Positions 52,848 through 62,449 of a DNA stretch of 64,000 nucleotides are shown here, piece after piece. A program made the position numbers and the translations under genes. A model generated the notes under the pieces. The model had not been told where the DNA came from, ran no database searches, and worked only from the letters and a program-made list of their open reading frames with translations. The stretch's first letter is position 1, and each line of letters starts with the position of its first letter. This DNA comes from an uncultured Clostridia bacterium (GTDB taxonomy: Bacteria; Bacillota; Clostridia; Lachnospirales; CAG-274), in contig CANQVZ010000007.1 in NCBI GenBank assembly GCA_947627425.1, positions 1 through 64,000 of the forward strand. The letters run 5' to 3'.

Positions 52848-54017
52848 TTACACATTTTTTATTATACCGCTTTTGCCTATATTCTCCGCGGCTCTTTCGA
52901 GCACATCGCAGGGACAGACGAGAGCGGCTCGCACATAGCCCTCGCCCAAGGCTCCGAATGAGGCTCCGGGAACGACCAGCACTCCCGCCTTTTCAAGCAT
53001 TTCAAGGCAGAAATCATAGGATGATGTATAGCCGTCCGGCAGAGGGAGCCACACAAACATAGTGGCAGGCGTTTTCTCGACCCTCCAGCCTACGGAATTG
53101 AGAGCGTCTATAAAGGTATCGCGCCTTTTTTTGTACTCCAGCCTAAGAGCTTCAACACAGCCTTGATCGCCCGTTAGCGCTGCGACCGCTCCCAGCTGTA
53201 TGCCTCTGCACACGCCGTAGTCTATCTGTGAGCGGAATGCCTTGAAGCGCTTTATTATTTCCGCATTTCCAAGAGCAAAGGAAAGCCTCAGACCCGTGAG
53301 ATTATATGACTTTGAGAGCGAGTTGAACTCTATGCCCACATCAAAAGCGCCCTCCGTTTCAAGGAAGGATATGCCCCTTTCGCCGTCATACACAAGCTCC
53401 GAATAGGCATTGTCATGAATAATGATGATATCATACTTCTTGGCAAAAGCCACAAGCTCCTTGTAAAAGCTCACGGGAGCAACGGACGCCGTGGGGTTGT
53501 TGGGATAGGACACCACCATTATTTTGGCGCGCCTTGCAATATCCTCGGGTATGGCTTTCAGATCTATCACATAGTTGTTTTCCTTCAAAAGCGGCATATA
53601 ATAAAGCTCTGCGCCCGCCATCGAGGGACCGAACGAAAAGATCTGATAGCAGGGATCCGGCACGAGAACAACATCGCCGGGATCACAGAGAGGAAAGGCA
53701 ATGTGCGCTATTCCCTCCTGCGAGCCGTTTACAACAGCTATATTTTCTTTTTCGAGCAAAACATCATATCTTCTTTTATACCAAAGCTTTACGGCATCAA
53801 TGAGTTCTTCGCTCTCCGTTATACCGTATTTGTAGTTTGCGGAGTCCTTGAACGCCTCGCTCACAGCCTTTATGACATGGGGCGCGGGAGGGAAATCGGG
53901 CGTGCCTATGGAGAGGTTTATGACCTCTCTGCCCTGCGAAATGAGCTCCTTGCTCCTTATGTCCAGCTCGACAAGTATATTCTCCTTTATTTCTCCAAAT
54001 TTATCCGAAAAACGCAT
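52848..54017 (-). CDS. Class I/II aminotransferase (DapL-like)
   Basis: A 389-residue PLP enzyme of fold type I. The PLP Lys is in SLSKSYNLTGLRLSFALG, the PLP-stacking and phosphate contacts in NGSQEGIAHIAFPLCDPGD, and the cofactor Asp/Tyr region in IIHDNAYSELVYDG. Substrate-binding Arg is in GYVRAALV. The sequence resembles the group annotated as LL-diaminopimelate aminotransferases, but other amino-acid specificities are possible. It is 9 nt downstream of tsaD, in the sigma-anti-sigma-tsaD run. Confidence 0.88.
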   Translation of the reverse strand: MRFSDKFGEIKENILVELDIRSKELISQGREVINLSIGTPDFPPAPHVIKAVSEAFKDSANYKYGITESEELIDAVKLWYKRRYDVLLEKENIAVVNGSQEGIAHIAFPLCDPGDVVLVPDPCYQIFSFGPSMAGAELYYMPLLKENNYVIDLKAIPEDIARRAKIMVVSYPNNPTASVAPVSFYKELVAFAKKYDIIIIHDNAYSELVYDGERGISFLETEGAFDVGIEFNSLSKSYNLTGLRLSFALGNAEIIKRFKAFRSQIDYGVCRGIQLGAVAALTGDQGCVEALRLEYKKRRDTFIDALNSVGWRVEKTPATMFVWLPLPDGYTSSYDFCLEMLEKAGVLVVPGASFGALGEGYVRAALVCPCDVLERAAENIGKSGIIKNV

Positions 54018-54026
54018 ATTTTATCC

Positions 54027-55052
54027 TCATCTTTCTCCAAGCTTCAATCCCGGATAGGCATTGAGCGACATATCCGCGATATTGCCTTTTATATATTCAT
54101 AATAGCCCGCAGAGCCTATCATGGCGGCATTGTCCGTGCAGAGCACAATATCGGGAACGCAAAGCTCTATGCCCTCCTTATTGCAGGCGGAGAGCATTTC
54201 CGCCCTAAGGTGCGAATTTGCGGACACACCGCCCGCAAGCGCAAGCTTTTTGAGCCCTCTTTCATTGCAGGCGCGCACAGCCTTTTCCACAAGCACATCC
54301 ACGACAGCCTGCTGAAAGCTTGCCGCAATGTCCGCTCTGTTGTATTCCTCGCCCTTCATTTCAGCCTTGTTGACATAGTTCAAAACAGCGGATTTAAGTC
54401 CGCTGAAGCTGAAATCATAGGTATCGCTTTCAAGCACGACTCTGGGAAAGGGAACAGCTTCGGGGTCGCCCTCCTTGGCAAGGGCGTCTATGCGCGGACC
54501 TCCGGGATAGGGAAGTCCCAGCACTCTTGCCACCTTGTCGTATGCCTCACCCGCAGCATCGTCGCGGGTATGACCCAATATCTCAAAGTCGCTGTAATCC
54601 TTTATATGCACTATATGAGTATGACCTCCGCTTATTACCTCGCATATGAAGGGAGGCTCCCAGTCCCTGCGCTGTATATAGTTTGCCGCTATATGTCCCT
54701 CTATGTGGTGAACGGGCACAAGGGGCTTATCAAGAGCAAAGGCAAGAGCCTTAGCCTCGGAAAGTCCCACCAGCAGAGTGCCCACAAGTCCGGGACCGTA
54801 TGTGACGGCTACGGCGTCTATGTCCTCTTTTTTAACGCCCGCCTCGTCAAGCGCCGCGTCTATGACCCAGTCTATTGCCTTTATATGCTGTCTTGAAGCT
54901 ATTTCGGGCACCACTCCGCCGTAAAGGCTGTGAGTGGCTATCTGCGACGAAATGACATTTGATAACACCTCTCTGCCGTTTCTTACGACTGCGGCAGCCG
55001 TTTCATCGCATGAGCTTTCTACAGCAAGTATGGTTATGTCCTTATTGTCCAT
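54027..55052 (-). CDS. tsaD: tRNA N6-adenosine threonylcarbamoyltransferase
   Basis: A 341-residue ASKHA-fold enzyme, final step of t6A modification at position 37 of ANN-decoding tRNAs. Signature [19 protein letters not shown], the iron-binding His pair in [13 protein letters not shown], and [14 protein letters not shown] are present. Its ATG overlaps the end of the upstream anti-sigma-like gene. tsaB and tsaE are not in the window. Confidence 0.96.
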   Translation of the reverse strand: MDNKDITILAVESSCDETAAAVVRNGREVLSNVISSQIATHSLYGGVVPEIASRQHIKAIDWVIDAALDEAGVKKEDIDAVAVTYGPGLVGTLLVGLSEAKALAFALDKPLVPVHHIEGHIAANYIQRRDWEPPFICEVISGGHTHIVHIKDYSDFEILGHTRDDAAGEAYDKVARVLGLPYPGGPRIDALAKEGDPEAVPFPRVVLESDTYDFSFSGLKSAVLNYVNKAEMKGEEYNRADIAASFQQAVVDVLVEKAVRACNERGLKKLALAGGVSANSHLRAEMLSACNKEGIELCVPDIVLCTDNAAMIGSAGYYEYIKGNIADMSLNAYPGLKLGER

Positions 55053-55398
55053 TTTTTCTCACTCCGTAAATTTCAGATACAAAGATATATATGCCCGCCA
55101 TTATAACGGCAGCCGACACAAGAGGCGTTATGAACGAGCTGTCGAAAAGTCTTGAAGCAAGGTCCTCAAGAGTATAGGTATATCTGCCCAATATGGCGTA
55201 AAGTCCTTCGTTTTTGAGCCAAAGTCTGAAATAATCACTGTTCAAGCCCACAGCGCACAGCAGAGCTATAGCACCGCTTACGAGCGCAAACACAGCCGCC
55301 TGCGGACTGAGCGCAGCCTTTATTTCTTCCTTTTCTATCCTGTCCATAACAAGGGCATTGAAATTATCGGGCGGTAATATATTGTTTTCGTCCTTCAT
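55042..55398 (-). CDS. Probable membrane anti-sigma factor, no recognised domain
   Basis: A 118-residue protein overlapping the sigma gene by 4 nt. The first 30 residues are soluble ([20 protein letters not shown]) and could bind the sigma factor. Two helices are predicted at about 33-53 ([20 protein letters not shown]) and about 92-110 ([20 protein letters not shown]). I do not see a ZAS zinc motif (HxxxCxxC). Position makes it an anti-sigma candidate; sequence alone does not show it. Confidence 0.6.
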   Translation of the reverse strand: MKDENNILPPDNFNALVMDRIEKEEIKAALSPQAAVFALVSGAIALLCAVGLNSDYFRLWLKNEGLYAILGRYTYTLEDLASRLFDSSFITPLVSAAVIMAGIYIFVSEIYGVRKNGQ

Positions 55399-55943
55399 TC
55401 CGTCGCCTCCTCACTGTCCTCATAACTCATTTTAAGCATTTTTCTTGCGCGGTATATCCTGTTTTTCACCTTTGAAAGGGGTATGCCCAGCTCCTCGGCT
55501 ATCTCCTTGTACTTCATGCCTCCGCTGTAATACATCACAAGCGGAAGTCTATATTTATCGGAGAGCATGGCTATTGCGCCGTTGAGCTTTTGCCTATCCT
55601 CCTTTGCAAGATATTCCTGTTCGGGTGACGCCTCGCTGCGCAAAAGCTTATACTCCGCCTCGTCAAGAGGGAGAGTTTCAAGCTTATTTTTGCGCATATA
55701 ATCTATGGTGTGATTGACTGCTATGCGCATTGCCCATGTTGCAAAGCTGTAACGGCTGTCATAGCGCGCAAGAGAGCGATATATCTTGACAAATATCTCC
55801 TGCGAGAGGTCAAGCGTGTCCTCATAGCTGTTCGTAAGCGCATATACCTTTGAAAAAACCAGATTCTTATATCGTGTAACTATTTCGGAAAATGCCTGTG
55901 TGTTACCCTTAAGACATTCTCTTACAAGGTCGTGATCCGTCAT
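55395..55943 (-). CDS. ECF-type RNA polymerase sigma factor
   Basis: A 182-residue sigma-70 family factor with regions 2 and 4 only. Region 2 has YEDTLDLSQEIFVKIYRSLA and SFATWAMRIAVNHTIDYMRK. Region 4 has YKEIAEELGIPLSKVKNRIY, the helix-turn-helix for the -35 box. It resembles SigW-like factors. The downstream overlapping membrane protein is the likely antagonist. Just before the ATG is TATAAT, so the transcript may be nearly leaderless or start further upstream. No self-type ECF promoter was found. Confidence 0.9.
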   Translation of the reverse strand: MTDHDLVRECLKGNTQAFSEIVTRYKNLVFSKVYALTNSYEDTLDLSQEIFVKIYRSLARYDSRYSFATWAMRIAVNHTIDYMRKNKLETLPLDEAEYKLLRSEASPEQEYLAKEDRQKLNGAIAMLSDKYRLPLVMYYSGGMKYKEIAEELGIPLSKVKNRIYRARKMLKMSYEDSEEATE

Positions 55944-55976
55944 TATATTATACTCTCTTTTGTAAGATCAAAAAAA

Positions 55977-56885
55977 CTATTCCTCGTCAAATCTGAGCGT
56001 AACGCTCTTTCTGTCCTTTCCAAGCTTGGTGTTGGGAAATATGCTTCTTGCATTATTAATATAAGCCTCGGGAAAAGGCATGGCGGGACTGAAATGGGTG
56101 AGCCAAAGCTCGGATACCTCCCCCGCAAGCGCAAGCCCTGCCGCCTCGGAGAATATCATATGCTTATATTCCTTAGCCTTTTCAAGCTTTTCCTCCTCGC
56201 CGTACATACCCTCGCACACAAAGAGATCGGAGCCCTTTATAAAGTCGGGCAGAGCCTCTACGGGTCTTGTGTCCGTGCAGTATGAAACGCTGAGTCCGCG
56301 CCTGTTTCTGCCAAGCACCATATCGGAGGTGTACAGCTTTCCTTCATATTCCGCCTCGCTCTGCTTTTGAAGCACAGACCACATCCTCTGCGGCACATTG
56401 TTTTTAAGCGCCTTTTCAACATCGAACCTGCCCGCTCTTCTGACATTTATTCTGTAGGCAAGGCAGGTCACCTTGTGGTTGACCTTAAGAGAGCTTATGC
56501 AAAAAACGCTCTCCTTTATACTCTCGCCGCCGTCGATCTCCCTGAGCACCACGGGAAAGGGAAGCTCGGGGCATATGGTACGCAAGCCCTCATACACCCT
56601 TGAAAGCCCCTTGGGACCAACGAGCGTAAGAGGCTCCGTTCTGTCGGAATTGCCTATGGTGAGCAGGAGTCCCGGAAGACCCGAAATATGGTCTGCGTGG
56701 TAGTGTGTAAAGCATATGACATCTATGTTCTTAAAGCCCCAGCCAAGCTGTTTCATAGTGACCTGAGTGCCCTCTCCGCAGTCTATCACGAGCATACGCC
56801 CCTCAAGCCTAAGCATGAGAGAGGTCAAGGCTCTGTCGGGCAAGGGCATCATACCGCCTGTGCCGAGAAGCGCAGCATCCAGCAT
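55977..56885 (-). CDS. rnz: Ribonuclease Z
   Basis: A 302-residue metallo-beta-lactamase-fold endonuclease maturing tRNA 3' ends. Zinc motif THYHADHISGLPGLLLTIG is intact, and N-terminal LLGTGGMMPLPDRALTSLML plus C-terminal LWLTHFSPA fit the family. The start at 56885 has AAAGGAG 10 nt upstream; the GTG at 56894 overlaps that site. It lies 33 nt upstream of the sigma gene. Confidence 0.92.
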   Translation of the reverse strand: MLDAALLGTGGMMPLPDRALTSLMLRLEGRMLVIDCGEGTQVTMKQLGWGFKNIDVICFTHYHADHISGLPGLLLTIGNSDRTEPLTLVGPKGLSRVYEGLRTICPELPFPVVLREIDGGESIKESVFCISSLKVNHKVTCLAYRINVRRAGRFDVEKALKNNVPQRMWSVLQKQSEAEYEGKLYTSDMVLGRNRRGLSVSYCTDTRPVEALPDFIKGSDLFVCEGMYGEEEKLEKAKEYKHMIFSEAAGLALAGEVSELWLTHFSPAMPFPEAYINNARSIFPNTKLGKDRKSVTLRFDEE

Positions 56886-56911
56886 GACAAGCACTCCTTT
56901 CTCTCTTTACA

Positions 56912-56944
56912 TAAAAAACTAAGGTGTGGGCAAAGCCACACCTT
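56912..56944 (-). terminator. Terminator of yajC
   Basis: Perfect 9-bp stem AAGGTGTGG / CCACACCTT followed on minus by AGTTTTTT. Confidence 0.85.
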
Positions 56945-56950
56945 TCTACG

Positions 56951-57409
56951 CTACTTCGTTTCCTCATCGGGCACATTGGGCGCCTTGTTGCCAAGTATCT
57001 CGCTCTTTTTTACGGGTATTCTTACGCCTCTGTTGGTGCCGAATTCGACCGTAACAATCTGGTCGTTCAGCTCAACCACCTTGCCGTAGAAGCCCGATGA
57101 AGTCATAACATCGTCGCCGACCTTTATAGACGCCTGTATCTCCTTGAGCTCCTTCTCCCTCTTTCTGGAGGGTCTTATGGCAAGGAAATAGAATATAGCT
57201 ACAAGGGCAAGGATGTAGAGTATCATACCCATTGTGCCGAAGCCGCCGGCTCTGCTCTGCTGAGGCTGCTGCGCCTGTGCATTCTGCGCGGAGCTGTCAA
57301 CGGTGCCTGCGCTCTGCTGCGCCTGCTGAGCCTGTGCGTCCGCCTGAGCCTGTCCGCTGTCCATGACCACGGAAAGCTCGTTATTGTCAAGTATAGCTAA
57401 ATAAGTCAT
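56951..57409 (-). CDS. yajC: Preprotein translocase subunit YajC with Gln/Ala-rich extension
   Basis: A 152-residue protein associated with SecDF. The YajC core is at about 55-150: one helix (MGMILYILALVAIFYFLAIR), the conserved RPSRKREKELKEIQASIKVG, and DDVMTSSGFYGKVVELNDQI. Ahead of it, residues 15-55 are a low-complexity Gln/Ala/Ser stretch not seen in the usual 85-110-residue YajC. The ATG at 57409 has AGGAGAG upstream. secD and secF are not adjacent. Confidence 0.92.
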   Translation of the reverse strand: MTYLAILDNNELSVVMDSGQAQADAQAQQAQQSAGTVDSSAQNAQAQQPQQSRAGGFGTMGMILYILALVAIFYFLAIRPSRKREKELKEIQASIKVGDDVMTSSGFYGKVVELNDQIVTVEFGTNRGVRIPVKKSEILGNKAPNVPDEETK

Positions 57410-57475
57410 TTGTTTATCTCTCCTATGTTTTAAATATATTTTCTTTATTTTAACAGAATACAAAGCAAATGTCAA

Positions 57476-58243
57476 TCAATTGTAGAGCATATTCATATAT
57501 AAATCGTCGGCATTTATGGGAGTGTGGGCTCTCAGCATACCGAAGGGTATGTCTTTGCCCCTTTCGGCGTATTCCACGCTGTCCTTTCTGAGATAAGCGC
57601 ATATAAAGTCGAGAAGCGCATTTTTGTCCTCCTCGTCCTTATACATTATCTCCTCTGCATTTTCATATACAAAGGCATAGGCGTTTCCGCTCAGAAACAC
57701 CTCTCCGCCGAGCGCCCGTATCATATCCATCTGTGTTTTCCAGTAGTCCTCGTCCCTTTCTATATCCCCCGAATATATGGCTGAAATAATGGGTATGTCC
57801 TCATATGACGCCTTTCTTGCTAAGGCGTCGGCAGACCTCATTTTATGAGTGTTCCTTGATATATAAAACGCCGTTTTATAGCCTATCTTTTTGTAATAAT
57901 CAAAAAGATGCTTCTCGGCGGGTATGAGTATGGAGGCTATAACGCCGTTTTTTATGTCAATATCAAACGAAGCCTTTAAAAGCTCCGTCATAAGCCCCTT
58001 TTTTCTATGGTCGGGGTGTGTGGCTGCGCCGTATATATAGGTGGCTTTGCCCAAGCCCTTTATAACGCAGGGTATCATCTGCGCCATTGAGAGCAGTCTG
58101 CCGTTTTCCTTGAGTATGAGCGTATTTCTGAAATCAAATATATTTTCAAAAAAATAGTTGTTGAAGTCCTTGTCCTCGCCGAAGGCTATGTCCCAAAGCC
58201 TTCTTATAGCCTCGGCGTCGCTTTTTTCCGCAAAATTTATCAT
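57476..58243 (-). CDS. GNAT-family N-acetyltransferase
   Basis: A 255-residue protein. Acetyl-CoA-binding motif A is YIYGAATHPDHRKKGLMTEL with the Arg/Lys-x-x-Gly turn; the following HLFDYYKKIGYKTAFYI is motif B. The C-terminal part (residues 140-255) is a second domain without clear match, similar in layout to Eis-like acetyltransferases. It overlaps the upstream DUF2156 gene by 4 nt. The pair is often found together in Clostridia; substrate unknown. Confidence 0.87.
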   Translation of the reverse strand: MINFAEKSDAEAIRRLWDIAFGEDKDFNNYFFENIFDFRNTLILKENGRLLSMAQMIPCVIKGLGKATYIYGAATHPDHRKKGLMTELLKASFDIDIKNGVIASILIPAEKHLFDYYKKIGYKTAFYISRNTHKMRSADALARKASYEDIPIISAIYSGDIERDEDYWKTQMDMIRALGGEVFLSGNAYAFVYENAEEIMYKDEEDKNALLDFICAYLRKDSVEYAERGKDIPFGMLRAHTPINADDLYMNMLYN

Positions 58244-59124
58244 TTGAGCACGGCTGAATAGTTGAGGGTTATAAACTCGGGATAATATGATTCCTTTGCC
58301 TTTCTCAAGCCCTCAATACCCATGTCCTCCTCTCTGTCGACATACTTCACGCCCTCGCAGCTGTGCAGGACAAACTGCTGATTTATCACCTGATAAGCGC
58401 CGTTTATATTGTGGTCTGCCTTTTCGATATGCACTATCATGGTGTCGTCAAAGGACTTAGAGCCGAGAGTGACTGCAACTATACTGCCGTCAACACGCAG
58501 TATACCGCCCGACACGCCCAGCGCCTTATAATTCTTGAGCGCAACGGAGGCGGCGCACAGCTCGCCCAGGAATTCGTCGTCATGCTCGCACCAGTCCAGC
58601 TGATAGCCGAAAAATTCCTTTATATTGTCATCGTTCAGCTCCTCGTAGCTCCAGCGTCCTTCAAAGTCCTTATAAAATCTGTTGACATGGTTTTTCTTCT
58701 TGTGGAGCTTTTTGCCCGAAAGATTGGCAAGCCTTTCGGCAAGATATATATAGTCGCCGTTGTCCCTCTCCTCGTGAAATTCAAAGCGGTCGGGGAAAAC
58801 AGCCTCCAGCTTCTGCTTCATTTCCTCATACACGGAGAGAAAGCGCCATTTTTTGCCCGTGCCGTTGGCATAGTCTATGAGCTTTTCAACAGACGACTTA
58901 AAATCGCCCTCGCCCTCGGGGGCAAAATACGCCTCGGTGTTTTCGTCCTCGTCGTCGCTCTTGACGAAAATAAAACCGTCGTCCACGGCATACTGTGTGT
59001 TGTAGTGCTTTGCCCATATAAAGAGATTGGTAAAGCAGAACTCACATATAAAGTGATTTTTCTTTCTGAAATATTTTTCTATTATTTCCTTGTCCTCAAG
59101 CTCGACAGGTTTAAAATTAAGCAT
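58240..59124 (-). CDS. DUF2156-domain protein (lysyl-phosphatidylglycerol synthase C-terminal-like)
   Basis: A 294-residue soluble protein with two GNAT-like halves, as in the C-terminal domain of MprF. It has no membrane helices. Conserved-looking segments are KKKNHVNRFYKDFEGRWSYE, MIVHIEKADHNINGAYQVIN and YVDREEDMGIEGLRKAKESY. MprF homologues transfer aminoacyl groups from tRNA to lipids; for stand-alone forms the substrate is not known. First gene of the pair with the GNAT acetyltransferase. Confidence 0.87.
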   Translation of the reverse strand: MLNFKPVELEDKEIIEKYFRKKNHFICEFCFTNLFIWAKHYNTQYAVDDGFIFVKSDDEDENTEAYFAPEGEGDFKSSVEKLIDYANGTGKKWRFLSVYEEMKQKLEAVFPDRFEFHEERDNGDYIYLAERLANLSGKKLHKKKNHVNRFYKDFEGRWSYEELNDDNIKEFFGYQLDWCEHDDEFLGELCAASVALKNYKALGVSGGILRVDGSIVAVTLGSKSFDDTMIVHIEKADHNINGAYQVINQQFVLHSCEGVKYVDREEDMGIEGLRKAKESYYPEFITLNYSAVLK

Positions 59125-59224
59125 TGCATGACCTTCATTTCCATTGATTTTATTATATTATTTATTGTGTATCCTTCAGTTAATTAGTATAACTCATTTT
59201 TATACATTCGTCAATTTATGTTTA

Positions 59225-59260
59225 CAAAAAAACGGGAGAGCCAAAACATGGCGTCTCCCG
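59225..59260 (-). terminator. Terminator of the DUF4364 gene
   Basis: Stem CGGGAGACGCC / GGCTCTCCCG with one bulge and T7 on the minus strand. Confidence 0.8.
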
Positions 59261-59274
59261 CGAACAAATACAAG

Positions 59275-59859
59275 CTATACCTCATCCTCGGCATCCTTTA
59301 TCTTTATATCCTCGTCTATTTCACTGCTCTGCTCCGTGAGGAGGGCTTTGAGGGTATTGTTATATATATCGCTTACATTCTGTTTCCAGTTTTTCTTGAC
59401 CTTCTTTGCCATTTCCTTTGTGGCAACGGTGAGGTTTATCTCCATAAGCGTTATATCGTCCTCTATAAAGCTGCACTTCACGACATACTCGTCGTCGCCG
59501 TACATAAAGTAATTTGCCGACACGGAATATTCCTTCTTTATCTTGCCCTTGTTCTTGCGCACATATGATATTATGCTGTTGCGCTTTGATTCGGGTATGA
59601 ACTTGAGGAAGGCGTTTATCGTCTTTTCGCCGTCGTCCGTGAGGGAATAATAATTGACATTATTTTCCCTGTTGGAATATATTATGCCGTTGCGCTCCAT
59701 CTCGCTTATATAGGTCTGGAACTCCATATAGTCCATATAATCGTCTACGGCAAATTCAAATATATGCTCCCATGAAAGGGGCATATCCATTTGATACATG
59801 AGATATAATATCAAAAGCCTGCTTTCCGTCACAAGCCTATTGGATTTATAAAACGTCAT
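59275..59859 (-). CDS. DUF4364 winged-helix protein
   Basis: A 194-residue protein of the DUF4364 family. The N-terminal 90 residues form a winged helix (RLLILYLMYQMDMPLSWEHI, FQTYISEMERNGIIYSNREN), the C-terminal half a mixed domain (YSVSANYFMYGDDEYVVKCS). It is thought to be a DNA-binding regulator; targets unknown. The start is probably the ATG at 59859; a GTG at 59868 is possible. The leader contains two hairpins, one (arms AAGGG/CCCTT) lying just before the start where a ribosome site is expected, so translation may be controlled. Confidence 0.82.
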   Translation of the reverse strand: MTFYKSNRLVTESRLLILYLMYQMDMPLSWEHIFEFAVDDYMDYMEFQTYISEMERNGIIYSNRENNVNYYSLTDDGEKTINAFLKFIPESKRNSIISYVRKNKGKIKKEYSVSANYFMYGDDEYVVKCSFIEDDITLMEINLTVATKEMAKKVKKNWKQNVSDIYNNTLKALLTEQSSEIDEDIKIKDAEDEV

Positions 59860-59930
59860 AGCGATCACACAAGGGCAAATGACCCTTCCTTTTTCTCAGA
59901 ATTCCGACCGAAAAAGGTCGAATTACAACT

Positions 59931-59958
59931 ATTATACTCCTTTTGTATGACGCTGTAA
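59931..59958 (-). promoter_or_regulatory. Promoter of the DUF4364 gene
   Basis: TTACAG and TATAAT boxes with a 16-nt spacer on the minus strand. Confidence 0.55.
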
Positions 59959-60088
59959 ATCTGTTAAAATATAAAATTTTTCGGCAATATTTTGTGTAAA
60001 TATACTAAAATTACGACTGTTAAAAATATATGGTCTTTTATTTTTGGTATTTTGAATAATCAAACGGCTTTACAATTGTATACTTTTC

Positions 60089-62449
60089 CTACACAAGCCC
60101 TATAAGCGAGCCTATGAGCCTGACCGCAAAGGCGGCAAGCCAAGCCACGGTGCACTGGAGCACGACCACTACAAGCGCGCCCCTCCTGCCCATCTCCCGC
60201 CTTACGGCGCCCACGGCGGCAACGCAGGGGGTATAAAGCAGAGTAAACACCAAAAACACAATGGCGGTAAAGGGCGTGAAGAAAGCGGAGAGAGCGGAAA
60301 CATTGCCGCCTATGAGCACCGTAAGAGTGCTGACAACGCTTTCCTTAGCCGTAAAGCCCGTTATAAGCGCCGTGGATATCCTCCAGTCTCCGAAGCCAAG
60401 AGGCTTGAATATGGGCGCAACTATACTGCCCAAAAGCGCAAGAAGGCTCTGCGAGGAATCCGAAACTATGTTGAGCCTTGTGTCAAAGGACTGCAAGAAC
60501 CATATTATGATGGTGGCAAGGAATATTATTGTAAACGCCTTCGTTATGAAGTCCCTTGCCTTTTCCCACATTAGCCTGCCGACATTTTTAATGCCGGGCA
60601 GTCTGTAATTGGGAAGCTCCATAACAAAGGGTACGGGGTTGCCCCTAAATGCCGTCACCTTCATGAAAAGCGCAAAAAGCACGCCCGTGACTATTCCCGT
60701 TATGTACATTGCTATCATTATAAGCGCTCTGTATTTTGGGAAGAACGCCGCCGTAAAAAAGGCGTAAATGGGGAGCTTTGCCGAACAGCTCATAAAGGGC
60801 GTAAGCATTATGGTCATCTTTCTGTCACGCTCGGACGAGAGCGTCCTTGCCGACATTATGGCAGGCACGGAGCAGCCGAAGCCTATAAGCATGGGCACAA
60901 AGCTCCTGCCCGAAAGACCTATCTTTCGCAGAATGCTGTCCATAACAAAGGCTACCCTTGCCATATATCCGCTGTCCTCCAATATGGAGAGGAAGAAGAA
61001 AAGCACCACGATGACGGGCAAAAAGCTCAGCACACTGCCCACTCCCGCAAATATACCGTCTATCACAAGGGAATGTATGACGGGATTTATGCCGTATGCC
61101 GTAAGTCCCATATCGCAAATATCGGTGACCTTTTCTATGCCCAGCTCCATTATATCCGACAGGAAAGAACCTATCAAGCCGAAGGTCAGCCAAAAAACAA
61201 CGCCCATTATCACTATAAAGGCGGGTATGGCTGTAAATCTTCCCGTGAGTATTCTGTCAAAGGCTGCGCTCCTCTTGTGCTCTATGCTCTCCTTGGGCTT
61301 AACGACTGTGCGCTCGCAAAGCTCCTCTATAAAGCCAAAGCGCATATCCGCAATGGCGGACATTCTGTCGCGTCCGCCCTCCTCCTCCATCTGCACGATC
61401 ATGTGTTCAAGGGTCTCCTCCTCGTTCTTGTCCAGATGAAGCGCATCAAGTATGAGGCTGTCGCCCTCCACAAGCTTTGCCGCGGCAAAGCGCAGAGGTA
61501 TGTCATAGAGCTTTGAATGGTCCTCTATAAGGTGGCTGACGGCGTGTATGCATCTGTGGAGCGCTCCGCTGTCGCTGCCCTGAGGGTCGCAGAAATCCAG
61601 CCTGCCGGGGCGCTCGCCAAAGCGCGTGACATGGAGAGCATGGCTTATAAGCTCGTCTATACCCTCGTTCTTTGAGGCTGAAATGGGTATAACGGGTATG
61701 CCCAAGGACGCCTCCATAGCGTTTATGTTTATGGTCCCGCCGTTTTGCCTTACCTCGTCCATCATATTGAGCGCAAGCACCATTGGCACATTAAGCTCTA
61801 TGAGCTGCATTGTAAGATAGAGATTTCTCTCTATGTTTGTGGCGTCCAATATATTGATTATGCCGTCGGGCTTTTCCTTCAATATAAATTCTCTTGTGAG
61901 TATTTCCTCGCTCGTATAGGGAGAGAGGGAATAAATGCCGGGAAGGTCTGTCACAACGGCGTCGCTGTGACCTCTTATGGTGCCGTCCTTCCTGTCAACG
62001 GTCACGCCCGGAAAGTTGCCCACGTGCTGATTGGCGCCCGTGAGCTGATTGAAAAGCGTTGTCTTTCCGCAGTTCTGATTGCCCACAAGGGCAAAGCTTA
62101 TGGTCCTGCCCTCGGGTATGGTATAGCCCGATTTTTTGGGGCGGTATCTGCTCTCGCCCACTCCGGGGTGCTTTATCTTCTCGGCAGGGCGGGATATGCG
62201 CCTGTATTCGTGCATATCGTGTATGTTTTTAAGCGTTATGTTGGCTGCGTCCGCCTTTCTCAGGGTAAGCTCATAGCCCCTTACTCTCAGCTCCATAGGG
62301 TCGCCCATGGGCGCGCACTTCACAAAAGTGACCTCCGTGCCGGGAGTAAGTCCCATATCCAGAATATGCTGTCTTAAAGCCGGCTCGGCGCAATTCACCT
62401 CGTCTATAACGGCGTCCTTGCCTATTTCAAGCCTGTCAAGAGTCATCAT
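60089..62449 (-). CDS. feoB: Ferrous iron transporter FeoB with fused FeoA domain
   Basis: A 786-residue membrane protein. Residues 1-78 are a FeoA/SH3-like domain (LTPGTEVTFVKCAPMGDPME), fused to FeoB. The GTPase follows: G1 GNQNCGKTTLFN, switch FPGVTVDRKDG, G3 DLPGIYSLSPY, G4 ALNMMDEV. The membrane part has two Gate repeats, including GFGCSVPAIMSARTLSSERD with the conserved Cys. It imports Fe(II). The start overlaps the ArsC/Spx-like gene (4 nt), and no separate feoA is present. Confidence 0.95.
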   Translation of the reverse strand: MMTLDRLEIGKDAVIDEVNCAEPALRQHILDMGLTPGTEVTFVKCAPMGDPMELRVRGYELTLRKADAANITLKNIHDMHEYRRISRPAEKIKHPGVGESRYRPKKSGYTIPEGRTISFALVGNQNCGKTTLFNQLTGANQHVGNFPGVTVDRKDGTIRGHSDAVVTDLPGIYSLSPYTSEEILTREFILKEKPDGIINILDATNIERNLYLTMQLIELNVPMVLALNMMDEVRQNGGTININAMEASLGIPVIPISASKNEGIDELISHALHVTRFGERPGRLDFCDPQGSDSGALHRCIHAVSHLIEDHSKLYDIPLRFAAAKLVEGDSLILDALHLDKNEEETLEHMIVQMEEEGGRDRMSAIADMRFGFIEELCERTVVKPKESIEHKRSAAFDRILTGRFTAIPAFIVIMGVVFWLTFGLIGSFLSDIMELGIEKVTDICDMGLTAYGINPVIHSLVIDGIFAGVGSVLSFLPVIVVLFFFLSILEDSGYMARVAFVMDSILRKIGLSGRSFVPMLIGFGCSVPAIMSARTLSSERDRKMTIMLTPFMSCSAKLPIYAFFTAAFFPKYRALIMIAMYITGIVTGVLFALFMKVTAFRGNPVPFVMELPNYRLPGIKNVGRLMWEKARDFITKAFTIIFLATIIIWFLQSFDTRLNIVSDSSQSLLALLGSIVAPIFKPLGFGDWRISTALITGFTAKESVVSTLTVLIGGNVSALSAFFTPFTAIVFLVFTLLYTPCVAAVGAVRREMGRRGALVVVVLQCTVAWLAAFAVRLIGSLIGLV

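Noticed and set aside
53415-54896. 493-codon plus-strand frame across the aminotransferase and tsaD
   Set aside because: Length arises from codon bias of two real genes on the opposite strand; no ribosome site and no recognisable domain.
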